Positions 44,511-52,377 of a stretch of DNA of 64,000 nt are shown here, one piece after another; position 1 is the stretch's first letter, and each line of letters begins with the position of its first letter. Below the pieces are notes generated by a model that searched no databases, was not told the DNA's origin, and saw only the letters and a program-made list of their open reading frames with translations. Source of the stretch: Candidatus Saccharicenans sp. (GTDB lineage Bacteria > Acidobacteriota > Aminicenantia > Aminicenantales > Saccharicenantaceae); assembly GCA_030017715.1 (NCBI GenBank), contig JASEIU010000002.1, forward strand, positions 174,915 through 238,914, read 5' to 3'. A program made the position numbers and the translations under genes.

Positions 44511-45989
44511 GTGGTTTTTTCATTCATTGTTATTCCGTTACTGGTAGCTGCTTTTCTGCCTCTGATAGGAAAATTTTCTAAAAAATTGCTGCCCGACCTT
44601 CTGACCAACGCCGCTCTGGCTTTCCTGGTGTTCAACTCGATCCTGCTGGTCAAACCCATCTTCAATCAGGGCGTGATTGTCCAGAACCTGAACTGGCTGG
44701 GAGAAAAGGTCAATCTGCAGGTGGCCCTGGACGGGTTCAACCTGTTCATGCTGTTCACCATCTCGCTGGTCAGCCTGTGCATCTCGCTTTTTTCCATCGA
44801 CTATCTGGAACATTACGGTCACAAGTCAACCTTCTATGCCCTGTTCCTGGTGATGATCGCCGGCATGAACGGTCTGGTGCTGGTTCCGGACCTGTTTTCA
44901 ATCTATCTGTTCCTGGAAGTGGCGGCAGTGGCCTCCTATGCCCTGGTGGCTTTTGGTCTGGGCTACGACGAACTGGAAGCTTCCTTCAAGTACCTGATGC
45001 TCTCGGTGGTGGCTTCGGCTTTCGCCCTGCTCAGCATTACAATTATCTTCGGGATGACCGGCAGCCTGAATTTCCAGGCTGTGGCTCAGGGCCTGCAGGA
45101 CCTGGGCGCCAGAACGGTCCTGGGAGTCTGTGTGGCCTTCTTCATCATGGGCTTCGGGCTGAAAGCCGCCCTGGTGCCTTTCCACGCCTGGTTGCCGGAC
45201 GCGCACCCTTCGGCCCCGGCTCCGATCTCAGCCATGCTGTCGGGCCTGCTGATTAAGGTTTCCGGCATCTATGCTCTGTTCAGAATAATTTACAGCGTCA
45301 TCGGGATGACGCCGGTGCTATCTCAGCTGTTGATGGCCCTGGGCACTGTTTCCATGGTGGTGGCGGCCCTGCTGGCCCTCGGCCAGAAGGACATCAAAAG
45401 AATGCTGGCCTACTCTTCCATCAGCCAGGTAGGCTACATTGTGCTGGGCCTGGCCCTGGGCACGCCGCTGGGCATCGCCGGAGCGTTGTTTCACCTGTTC
45501 AACCATGCTGTGGCCAAGGGTCTGTTGTTCTTGAATTCCGGCTCCATCCAGCACATCACCGGCACCCGCAACCTGGACGAGCTGGGCGGCCTGGGCAAAA
45601 TGGTTCCGGTCACCGCCGGCACCAACCTGGTGGGAGCCCTGTCGATCGCCGGGGTGCCACCGCTGGCCGGCTTCTGGAGCAAGCTGATAATAATTATGGC
45701 CCTCATTCAGGCCCGAGAATTCGGCTACGCCCTGGTGGCCATCCTGGCCAGCATCCTGACCCTGTGGTATTACCTGCTGATTCAGAGAAAAGCCTTCTTC
45801 GGCCGGGTCAGCGAAAAGTGGCTCCAGGTTAAGGAAGCTCCTTTCTGGATGTCGGCTGCCAACCTGGTGCTGGCCCTGGTCTGTGTGCTGGTCGGCATTT
45901 TCTTTACTCCGATTTTCAAGACCTGGATTTCTCCGGCGGCAGAAGCCCTGGCCCGGGGAATTCAGCAGGTTCTGATGTGGGGATTGTGA
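44511..45989 (+). CDS. Antiporter-like membrane subunit (NuoN/MrpD type)
   Basis: 492 residues starting GTG 44511 behind a strong GAGGAGG. Contains LFLEVAAVASYALVAFGLG (TM5 Glu), GLKAALVPFHAWLPDAHPSAPAPISAMLSGLLIKVSG (TM7 and TM8 Lys residues) and MLAYSSISQVGYIVLGLALG. Third proton-channel-like subunit. The SAPAPISA loop is typical of Mrp/Mbh and NuoM/N families. Followed after 1 bp by the NuoJ-like gene. Confidence 0.9.
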   Translation: MVFSFIVIPLLVAAFLPLIGKFSKKLLPDLLTNAALAFLVFNSILLVKPIFNQGVIVQNLNWLGEKVNLQVALDGFNLFMLFTISLVSLCISLFSIDYLEHYGHKSTFYALFLVMIAGMNGLVLVPDLFSIYLFLEVAAVASYALVAFGLGYDELEASFKYLMLSVVASAFALLSITIIFGMTGSLNFQAVAQGLQDLGARTVLGVCVAFFIMGFGLKAALVPFHAWLPDAHPSAPAPISAMLSGLLIKVSGIYALFRIIYSVIGMTPVLSQLLMALGTVSMVVAALLALGQKDIKRMLAYSSISQVGYIVLGLALGTPLGIAGALFHLFNHAVAKGLLFLNSGSIQHITGTRNLDELGGLGKMVPVTAGTNLVGALSIAGVPPLAGFWSKLIIIMALIQAREFGYALVAILASILTLWYYLLIQRKAFFGRVSEKWLQVKEAPFWMSAANLVLALVCVLVGIFFTPIFKTWISPAAEALARGIQQVLMWGL

Positions 45990-45990
45990 T

Positions 45991-46479
45991 ATGGTCATAC
46001 AAATCATTCTGCTCTGCGGACTGGTGATCTTTTCGGGACTGGCCATTTTGCTCAAAGACCTGCTCAAGGCTGCTCTGGCGCTGGCCGCGGCCAGCCTGTT
46101 CCTGGGTATTATTTTCTTCCGTCTGTCGGCGCCCTATGCCGGGGTGTTTGAGATTTCAGTGGTAGCCGGGCTGATCACCGTCCTGTTTATTCTGACCATC
46201 GCCCTGACCCGGAAAGGCGACGAAGTAACCGAAGCCCGGCTGGTTAAACTGGCCTTCCCGATCTTTCTGATTCTGTTTCTGATAATCGACGGCCTGGTGA
46301 TGAAGTCTCTGCTGCAGAAAATTCCGGCCCTGCCTTCCGGCCCGGAAAGAGGAACCTTTGGCGAGGTGCTGTGGAAGCAGAGAACTTTCGACCTGGTGGC
46401 CCAGGTCGGGGTCATCCTGGCCGGGGTCCTGGCCGTGCTGGCCTTATTCCGGAAAAAGGAAGAAGACAAAGATGAGTAA
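45991..46479 (+). CDS. NuoJ-like membrane subunit
   Basis: 162 residues with about five membrane helices. The segment YAGVFEISVVAGLITVLFI corresponds to the TM3 pi-bulge region of NuoJ (ND6), which links the quinone or hydrogenase site to the pumping subunits; the family usually has YVGAI or similar here. Its stop lies inside the next gene (8-bp overlap). Identification rests on position in the operon, length and this segment. Confidence 0.8.
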   Translation: MVIQIILLCGLVIFSGLAILLKDLLKAALALAAASLFLGIIFFRLSAPYAGVFEISVVAGLITVLFILTIALTRKGDEVTEARLVKLAFPIFLILFLIIDGLVMKSLLQKIPALPSGPERGTFGEVLWKQRTFDLVAQVGVILAGVLAVLALFRKKEEDKDE

Positions 46480-46780
46480 TCTGTGGTTCCTGTATCTCTT
46501 CTTTTCCGCCCTGCTGATATTTATCGGCCTGTACTGTCTGCTGACCATGCGCAACCTGATCAAGCTGTTCATCGCCGTGGAAATCATCAGCAAGGGCGTC
46601 AGCCTGGCCATCGTGGCCACGGGCGCGGTCAAAAATAACATTCTGCTGGCTCAGAGCCTTGCCATTACCTACATCGTGGTGGAAGTGGCCCTGGTGGCCA
46701 CCGCCCTGGCCCTGATCATCAATATTTATAAGAAGAACAAGAGCCTTGATGTCCGCTTACTTTCGAAACTGAAGGGATAA
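46472..46780 (+). CDS. NuoK/MnhC-like membrane subunit
   Basis: 102 residues, three helices. LLTMRNLIKLFIAVEIISKGVSLAIV holds a TM2 Glu where NuoK/MrpC carry the key proton-transfer Glu, and SLAITYIVVEVALVATALALII has the second, as in NuoK. Start at ATG 46472, overlapping the previous gene by 8 bp. Typical size for NuoK. Confidence 0.88.
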   Translation: MSNLWFLYLFFSALLIFIGLYCLLTMRNLIKLFIAVEIISKGVSLAIVATGAVKNNILLAQSLAITYIVVEVALVATALALIINIYKKNKSLDVRLLSKLKG

Positions 46781-46783
46781 GCC

Positions 46784-47116
46784 ATGAATGGACTGCAATT
46801 TTTACTTTCTCCGCCGGTAGCCTTCTTCTTCTTCCTGGCGGTAGCCGGCCTGCTCTATGCCCTGGGGCGGGCCATGGCTCCCGGCCTGACCCGGACTCCC
46901 GGCAAGCTATCCACTTACGCCTGCGGTGAGGATATCCCGGGGGTCAAGGTGCAGTTCGGTTACCGGCTGTTCTACGTCTTTGCCCTGTTTTTCACCATCA
47001 TGCACGTGGCCGCTCTGGTAATGGCCACTATTCCGATCGGAAAAGTAGCCTATTTGGGTATAATATATTTGCTGCTGATTTTCCTGGCCATCCTGGCCCT
47101 GATTACGAGGGATTAA
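46784..47116 (+). CDS. NuoA-like membrane subunit
   Basis: 110 residues, three helices. The loop KLSTYACGEDIPGVKVQFGY corresponds to the NuoA (ND3) loop with its Y-x-C/S-G pattern, including the Cys that switches exposure in mitochondrial ND3. In TM2 the family FDVE acidic pair is replaced: IMHVAALVMAT. NuoA-like subunits are not a usual part of Mbh, Ech or formate hydrogenlyase sets, which makes its presence beside hydrogenase subunits notable. Spaced 3 bp and 1 bp from its neighbours. Confidence 0.75.
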   Translation: MNGLQFLLSPPVAFFFFLAVAGLLYALGRAMAPGLTRTPGKLSTYACGEDIPGVKVQFGYRLFYVFALFFTIMHVAALVMATIPIGKVAYLGIIYLLLIFLAILALITRD

Positions 47117-47117
47117 C

Positions 47118-47543
47118 ATGCTGACCAAATTGACTAACTGGTCCCGGCTGAAATCGCCCTGGATTCTGCACTTAAATACCGGAGCCTGCAACGCCTGCGA
47201 CATCGAAGTCGTGGCCGCTCTGACACCCCGGTTTGACGTGGAGCGGTTCGGCATTCTGCTGAAAGCCACCCCCCGCCACGCCGATGTCATAGTTTGCACC
47301 GGTCCGGCCACCAGGCAGATGAAAGACCGGCTGGTGAGGATTTACGAGCAGACTCCCGACCCCAAGTTTGTGATCGCCGTCGGAGCCTGCGCCATGTCAG
47401 GCTGCGTCTATCGCGGAGCCTATAATGTACTCGGGGGCATCGACCAGGTCATACCGGTGGATGTCTACGTTCCCGGCTGCCCGGTTCGCCCGGATGCGGT
47501 CATCGACGGGGTGGTAAAACTTCTCAATAAACTGAAGGGATGA
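47118..47543 (+). CDS. [NiFe] hydrogenase small subunit, group 4 (NuoB-like)
   Basis: 141 residues. Cluster ligands of the proximal 4Fe-4S centre are visible: GACNACDIE near residue 24, GACAMSGC near 91 and PGCPVRP near 122. The layout (short form without Tat signal) is that of HycG/EchC/MbhJ and NuoB. Complex I NuoB has an adjacent Cys-Cys pair, absent here; the CxxC form fits hydrogenases. It passes electrons from the ferredoxin-like subunit to the nickel site. Confidence 0.92.
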   Translation: MLTKLTNWSRLKSPWILHLNTGACNACDIEVVAALTPRFDVERFGILLKATPRHADVIVCTGPATRQMKDRLVRIYEQTPDPKFVIAVGACAMSGCVYRGAYNVLGGIDQVIPVDVYVPGCPVRPDAVIDGVVKLLNKLKG

Positions 47544-47550
47544 GGTCAAA

Positions 47551-48024
47551 ATGAACGACCAGGTCTTAATAGATAAAGCCAAAGCCGGCCTGGGGGATAG
47601 GGCGGTGGAGATTGCCAACCCGGCTCCCCGGCGCATTTTTATCAGGGTAAAGGTGGATGACCTGCTGGAGGCAGTCGGCTGGCTAAAAAATGAGGCCGGA
47701 TTTACCCATCTGGCCACCATCAGCGGGGTAGACCTTGGGCAGAGCTTCGAGCTTCTCTATCACTTTGCCAACAACTTTACCTGTGTCACCATCCGGACGG
47801 AAATTCCCAGAGACCATCCGCGGTTGCCAAGCATCTGCTCCGTCATCCCCGGAGCCATACTCTACGAACGAGAGCTGCAGGACATGTTCGGGATAGTCGT
47901 CCAGGACATTCCCGACGGTCGCCCCCTGGTGCTGCCCGACGACTGGCCGGCCGGCAATTACCCCCTGCGCAAAGACTGGAAGTACGAACGACCGCCCGAG
48001 GTCATTCCTGGAGGTAAGAAATGA
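47551..48024 (+). CDS. NuoC-like subunit of the hydrogenase complex
   Basis: 157 residues. The C-terminal part CSVIPGAILYERELQDMFGI is the 30-kDa/NuoC signature (ERExxDMFGI), followed by RPLVLPDDWPAGNYPLRKDW. NuoC-type subunits brace the small and large subunits; they hold no cofactor. The gene starts 7 bp after the small-subunit stop and overlaps the large-subunit start by 4 bp (ATGA). Confidence 0.9.
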   Translation: MNDQVLIDKAKAGLGDRAVEIANPAPRRIFIRVKVDDLLEAVGWLKNEAGFTHLATISGVDLGQSFELLYHFANNFTCVTIRTEIPRDHPRLPSICSVIPGAILYERELQDMFGIVVQDIPDGRPLVLPDDWPAGNYPLRKDWKYERPPEVIPGGKK

Positions 48025-49223
48025 AATTTCAGATACCCATAGGTCCACAGCATCCGGCTCTGAAAGAGCCCATCAGCCTGCGGATGACCGTGGAGGGCGA
48101 AATAATCCGCGAGGCTGATATCCGCCTCGGCTACAATCACCGCGGCCTGGAAAAACTGGCCGAGCAGAGGACCTGGATTCAGAATATTTATCTGACCGAA
48201 AGAATCTGCGGCATCTGTTCCCATTCTCACACCACCTGTTATGTCCAGGGGGTGGAAAAACTGATGGAGCTGGAGCCGCCCAAACGCGGCCTTTACATCC
48301 GGACCCTGGTGGCCGAGCTGGAAAGGATACACAGCCATCTCCTCTGGCTCGGTGTGGCCGGTCACGAAGCCGGGTTTGACAGTTTCTTTATGTATACCTG
48401 GCGCGACCGGGAAATCGTCATGGACATTTTAGAGATCATCAGCGGTAACCGGGTGCACTACGGAATCAACACCATCGGCGGCGTGCGGCGCGACCTGGAT
48501 GACGGGCAGGTCAAACACATCTTAGATTCACTGGAAATTCTGCGGAAACGAAGCGAATATTATAAAAATCTGGGCACCACCGAGCCCAGCTTCGTGGCCA
48601 GGCTGGCCGGAGTGGGCTACCTGTCAAAGGAAGACGCCATCGCCCTGTGCGCCGTAGGCCCGACGCTCAGGGCTTCCGGAGTGCCGATGGACGTCCGCAA
48701 GGACGACCCCTACGCCGTTTATGGCGAGATACCCTTTGAGGTCTGCACCGCCGACACCTGCGACGTCCTGGGCCGGACGGTGGTTCGCATTCAAGAACTT
48801 TTCCAGTGTTACAACATAATCGAATATCTACTGAAGAACCTGCCGGCCGGTCCGGTGGCCGTTCGGGCCCCGCGGCGGGCCAAGCCCAACGAGGTGGTCA
48901 GCCGCTATGAAGCCCCCCGCGGTGAAAACATACACTATATAAAAAGCAACGGCACAGATAAACCGGAACGGCTCAAAGTCCGGGCACCAACCCTGGGCAA
49001 TTATGCGGCCACCATCAAGATGCTCAAGAACGGTTTTATCGCCGACGTGCCGCTGATTTTCGCCGCCATCGACCCCTGCATCTGCTGCGCCGAGCGGGCG
49101 GTGTCGCTGGTCGATGTCCGGACAGGACAGGAAAAAATCATTTCTATGAATGCCTTAAAACAGCTCAGCCTTAAAATCTCGGCTGGGAAGGTAAGAAAGA
49201 GGGAAGCAGAATGGCCACTGTGA
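48021..49223 (+). CDS. [NiFe] hydrogenase large subunit, group 4 (NuoD-like)
   Basis: 400 residues. Both nickel-iron ligand pairs are kept: the N-terminal ERICGICSHSHTT (Cys pair near residues 64-67) and the C-terminal DPCICCAER (near 353-361). This separates it from NuoD and from Ehr-type relatives, which lack the cysteines. IGPQHPALKEPISL and GYNHRGLEKLAEQRTW are family features of the 49-kDa/hydrogenase superfamily. It should reduce protons to hydrogen. About 35 residues follow the last ligand, so C-terminal processing by the protease encoded at 50656 is plausible. Confidence 0.94.
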   Translation: MKFQIPIGPQHPALKEPISLRMTVEGEIIREADIRLGYNHRGLEKLAEQRTWIQNIYLTERICGICSHSHTTCYVQGVEKLMELEPPKRGLYIRTLVAELERIHSHLLWLGVAGHEAGFDSFFMYTWRDREIVMDILEIISGNRVHYGINTIGGVRRDLDDGQVKHILDSLEILRKRSEYYKNLGTTEPSFVARLAGVGYLSKEDAIALCAVGPTLRASGVPMDVRKDDPYAVYGEIPFEVCTADTCDVLGRTVVRIQELFQCYNIIEYLLKNLPAGPVAVRAPRRAKPNEVVSRYEAPRGENIHYIKSNGTDKPERLKVRAPTLGNYAATIKMLKNGFIADVPLIFAAIDPCICCAERAVSLVDVRTGQEKIISMNALKQLSLKISAGKVRKREAEWPL

Positions 49224-50182
49224 AGACTCTGATCTATCTAATCATCTATCCAGGTCTGCTCTTCTTGTTCCTGTACTCCACCTTTGTCGAGTGGTACGAC
49301 CGTAAACTTTACGCCCGTTTTCAGAACCGGATGGGCCCCACCCATACCGGCCGTTTCGGGCTGCTGCAGCCGATCGCCGATTTCTTCAAGCTGATGGCCA
49401 AAGAGGATATTGTGCCGGAAAGGGCCGACCGGAAAATGTTCTCCGTCCTGCCGGCGGTCGGGCTGGCCATTGTCTTTACGGCCATGCTGCTGCTGCCGGT
49501 CTGGAATTATAATCTTGAAGCCTCGTCGGTCATTTCCTTTAACGGCGACCTGATTGTCCTGCTCTATCTGTTAAGCCTGCCGACTTTTATCTTCTTCCTG
49601 GCCGGCTGGTCTTCCACCAACCTGTTTTCCACCATTGGCGGCGCCCGGGTCCTGACCATGCTGTTCGGCTATGAAGTTCCGCTTTTCCTGGCCGTTCTGA
49701 GTCCGGCGGTTCTGGCCAACTCCTGGCGGCTGGCTGAAATAGCCGCTTTCTACCGGCAGCGGCCTGCCCTGACCCTGGTCAACCTTCTTGGCTTTGTCAT
49801 TGCCCTGATCTGCGTCCAGGCCAAGCTGGAAAGAACGCCCTTCGACATACCCCACGCCGAGACCGAAATTGTCGGCGGCACGTTTACCGAATATTCCGGA
49901 AAAAAACTGGCCCTGTTTCGCCTGATGATGGATGCGGAAATGGTGGTGGCGGCCGGACTGCTGGCCGCTGTTTTTCTGGGCGGCTTCCCCGGCGGGCCGC
50001 TGCTTGGACTTCTGAACTTCGTGGTTAAGACTCTGTTCGTTATTTTCTTCCTGGCCTTAATCCGAGCCACCACTTCCAGAATCAGAGTCGACCAGGTGGT
50101 AAGCTTCGCCTGGAAATATCTGGCCCCGCTGGCCATCCTGCAGCTATTAATCGTCATCCTGGTAAAGGGGTTGATCTCATGA
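49211..50182 (+). CDS. NuoH-like membrane anchor subunit (HycD/EchB/MbhM type)
   Basis: 323 residues, about eight helices. The start ATVKTLIYLIIYPGLLFLF and FQNRMGPTHTGRFGLLQPIADFFKLMAKED match the conserved first loop of NuoH; ERTPFDIPHAETEIVGGTFTEY is the diagnostic second signature with its Glu residues. NuoH couples the redox module to the membrane arm. Overlaps the large-subunit gene by 13 bp and the ferredoxin gene by 4 bp. Confidence 0.94.
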   Translation: MATVKTLIYLIIYPGLLFLFLYSTFVEWYDRKLYARFQNRMGPTHTGRFGLLQPIADFFKLMAKEDIVPERADRKMFSVLPAVGLAIVFTAMLLLPVWNYNLEASSVISFNGDLIVLLYLLSLPTFIFFLAGWSSTNLFSTIGGARVLTMLFGYEVPLFLAVLSPAVLANSWRLAEIAAFYRQRPALTLVNLLGFVIALICVQAKLERTPFDIPHAETEIVGGTFTEYSGKKLALFRLMMDAEMVVAAGLLAAVFLGGFPGGPLLGLLNFVVKTLFVIFFLALIRATTSRIRVDQVVSFAWKYLAPLAILQLLIVILVKGLIS

Positions 50183-50577
50183 AGATAGGCGTCTTTATCC
50201 CCGAACTGCTTCGGCATCTATTCAAGAAACCCGCTACGGTCGATTATCCCTTTAAGAAGCTGGAGGTCCCCAGGGACTTCCGGGGGTCACCCTACCTGCG
50301 CCCGGAACTGTGCATAGTCTGTCGGGCCTGCGAGCGCGACTGCCCGGCCGAAGCCATTGAAATCACCGCGGTGAATGAAGCCGAAAAAAGATTCAGGATG
50401 ATTATCCACAACGACCGCTGCATCCACTGCGCCCAGTGCGTGGACTCCTGTCCGACCGAAGCCATGCTGATGGACGATAAATTTGAAATTTCAGACTACG
50501 ACCGCCATAACCTTAAGATGAACTGGGAGTTCGTCCGGGCGGTGGTCAAACCGAAATCGGAACCCAAAACTTCATAG
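50179..50577 (+). CDS. NuoI-like two-cluster ferredoxin subunit
   Basis: 132 residues with two 4Fe-4S motifs: CIVCRACERDCP (about 45-56) and CIHCAQCVDSCP (about 82-93). It is likely the electron entry point taking electrons from soluble ferredoxin to the small subunit, because no NADH or formate module is encoded in the operon. Last structural subunit, overlapping NuoH by ATGA. Confidence 0.93.
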   Translation: MKIGVFIPELLRHLFKKPATVDYPFKKLEVPRDFRGSPYLRPELCIVCRACERDCPAEAIEITAVNEAEKRFRMIIHNDRCIHCAQCVDSCPTEAMLMDDKFEISDYDRHNLKMNWEFVRAVVKPKSEPKTS

Positions 50578-50592
50578 GCCCGAAATAAAGTC

Positions 50593-50611
50593 CGGCCGGC
50601 TTTTCCGGCCG
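50593..50611 (+). promoter_or_regulatory. Short GC hairpin between hydrogenase and protease genes
   Basis: CGGCCGG (50593-50599) and CCGGCCG (50605-50611) form a 7-bp stem with a 5-base loop. No T-run follows (AAATTATG), so it may be attenuating, pausing or mRNA-processing structure rather than a full terminator. Confidence 0.45.
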
Positions 50612-50655
50612 AAATTATGCTTCAAGCCGGCTTAAGCCTGGAAAGGGGCGGGCGG

Positions 50656-51159
50656 ATGTCGGACCGCTGGGTTGCCTTTCTAAACCATGAATTGCAGGGC
50701 ATAGACCGGCTCCTGGTGCTGGGGACGGGAAACGCCCTGAAGGCCGACGACGCGGCCGGGCTGCTGGTGGCCAGCCTGCTCGACCGCCGGCTCAGCCGCC
50801 GTCAGAAGGCCAGGGTGAAAGTGCTGCGGGTCTACGAGCTCATCGATGCTTACAATCGCCGCCTGAAACGGCTTAAGCCTTCTCATCTGATCATTGTCGA
50901 CGCCTTCGACTCCGGACGCCAGCCGGGATTCATCCTGGCCACCAGACTGGAGACCGGGCGCAGGAAAAAGAAAAAAATAAGCAGTGAATTCTATACCTTG
51001 CTGGAGAAACTAAGCGCCGACTCCGCCTGCCGGATCTATTTTCTCGGGATTCAGCCGGCGCTGCTTGATTTCGGACACCCGATCTCGGCGCCGGTTAAAG
51101 AAGCCTGCCGGAAAGTGGCCGACTATATCGCCACTCTGGCCTCAGACCGCCCCCGCTGA
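50656..51159 (+). CDS. Hydrogenase maturation endopeptidase (HycI type)
   Basis: 167 residues from ATG 50656; ATG 50617 would add 13. GTGNALKADDAAG near residue 28 has the first metal-binding Asp, HLIIVDAFDSG the second region, and FLGIQPALLDFGHPISAPV is characteristic of the HycI branch, which trims the large subunit of group 4 hydrogenases after nickel insertion. It is 78 bp downstream of the last subunit gene, past a small hairpin, and converges on dnaN with a 3-bp gap. A charged loop rich in Lys and Arg (RRKKKKISS) is unusual. HypA-F are not in the window. Confidence 0.88.
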   Translation: MSDRWVAFLNHELQGIDRLLVLGTGNALKADDAAGLLVASLLDRRLSRRQKARVKVLRVYELIDAYNRRLKRLKPSHLIIVDAFDSGRQPGFILATRLETGRRKKKKISSEFYTLLEKLSADSACRIYFLGIQPALLDFGHPISAPVKEACRKVADYIATLASDRPR

Positions 51160-51162
51160 GGC

Positions 51163-52260
51163 TTAAATTTTCATCGGCATCAACACGTAGAGATAAACAC
51201 CTCTGGTTTCTGATTCGGGTTTGATCAGGACGGCGCTGTTTTCATCCTTGATTTCAAAAATCACCCGCCCTGAGTCAACGGTTCCCAGAAAATCGAGCAG
51301 GTACTGAGAATTAAAGCCAATTTCCAGGTCCTTGCCTTGATAATCAACGGGCAGCTTATCCCGGGCTTCTCCAAATTCAGGGTTGGAAGAAAAAAGTTTT
51401 AGCTCGCCCGGTTTCAGGTCAAATTTTATGCCCTTCGATTTCTCAGAGGACAGGATCGAAACCCGCCTTATGGCCGTGGTCAGGGCTTCTTTTTCGATAT
51501 TCATGACGTTCGGATTATCCCTGGGCATAACCGCCTGATAATTTGGGAACTTGCTCTCAATAATTCTGCTTATAAGCATCCGGTTCTGAACCCGGAAAAA
51601 CAGGCTGTTGTCGTCATAATCAAACTCCACCTTTTCGTCATCAAACTTCTTAAGCTCATTCAGCGTCTTCTTGGAAATGATTTGATTAACTTCTCTGTCT
51701 ACCTTCAGGTCCTCAAATTCTCTTTTCGTATAGGACAGACGATGTCCATCGGTGCTGACCAGCTCCAGTTGGTTGTTCTTGATGGACAGCAGAGCCCCGT
51801 TCAGATAATAGCGTTGTTCCTGAGTGATGGCATACAGCACGCAATCTATCATTTCTTTGAAATCAGCCACTTTCCAGGAAATGGCTCTCTCAAAACCTGA
51901 ATCCTGAATGGCCGGAAAATCTTCTTCCGGCGCCGTCAGGATCTTGATCTCGCTCTCGCCGGACCTGACCACCAGGTGCTCTTCTTTTTTTATAAACTCG
52001 ACGTTCTGATCATCAGACAGAAGCTTTATAAAATCGAATAACTTACGCCCGTTGACAGCCGCTTTCCCCTCCTGCCTGACTTCGGCTTCAAAACTGGTCT
52101 TCAGGCCAACCTCCAGGTCGGTTCCCGCCAACTCCACCCGGCCCTTACCGGCTTTGATCAAAACATTGGACAGGATGGGCATAGTTGTTCTTTTTTCCAC
52201 AATGCCCTGCAGCAGACCTAATTCATTAATAATATTGTTTTTAATAGCCGAAAATTTCAT
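51163..52260 (-). CDS. dnaN: DNA polymerase III beta sliding clamp
   Basis: 365 residues, full length, with three clamp domains. It begins MKFSAIKNNIINELGLLQGIVEKR and ends YLYVLMPMKI, matching the family's hydrophobic tail (xMPMKI/RL). The ATG at 52260 is preceded by AAAGGTGG at five bases; GTG 52269 is less likely. Transcribed after dnaA on the same strand across a 117-bp AT-rich spacer with its own promoter-like boxes. Confidence 0.96.
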   Translation of the reverse strand: MKFSAIKNNIINELGLLQGIVEKRTTMPILSNVLIKAGKGRVELAGTDLEVGLKTSFEAEVRQEGKAAVNGRKLFDFIKLLSDDQNVEFIKKEEHLVVRSGESEIKILTAPEEDFPAIQDSGFERAISWKVADFKEMIDCVLYAITQEQRYYLNGALLSIKNNQLELVSTDGHRLSYTKREFEDLKVDREVNQIISKKTLNELKKFDDEKVEFDYDDNSLFFRVQNRMLISRIIESKFPNYQAVMPRDNPNVMNIEKEALTTAIRRVSILSSEKSKGIKFDLKPGELKLFSSNPEFGEARDKLPVDYQGKDLEIGFNSQYLLDFLGTVDSGRVIFEIKDENSAVLIKPESETRGVYLYVLMPMKI

Positions 52261-52377
52261 TTTTTCCACCTTTCTTCAACGTCAATAATATAATTAAAAA
52301 ATAAAAAAAGGCAATAATAAAAATAAAAGAAGAGGAAGTTAATATGTGCAAAACTCCGCTCTTCTTTATTGATTTCA
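52261..52377 (-). promoter_or_regulatory. AT-rich dnaA-dnaN spacer: dnaN promoter, possible DNA-unwinding element
   Basis: The 45 bases around 52287-52330 are almost pure A/T. On the minus strand TTGCCT (52314-52309) and TATTAT (52290-52285) with 18-bp spacer form a promoter, +1 near 52278. A DnaA-box-type TTTTGCACA lies at 52353-52345. Bipartite origins in some bacteria put the melting region between dnaA and dnaN. Confidence 0.5.

Noticed and set aside
47118-50577. Operon as an ordinary NADH:quinone oxidoreductase
   Set aside because: NuoE, F and G are absent, the large subunit has both nickel-ligand Cys pairs and a HycI protease follows.
50593-50611. Rho-independent terminator after the hydrogenase subunits
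   Set aside because: The stem is good but there is no T-run after it, so it is listed only as a hairpin.
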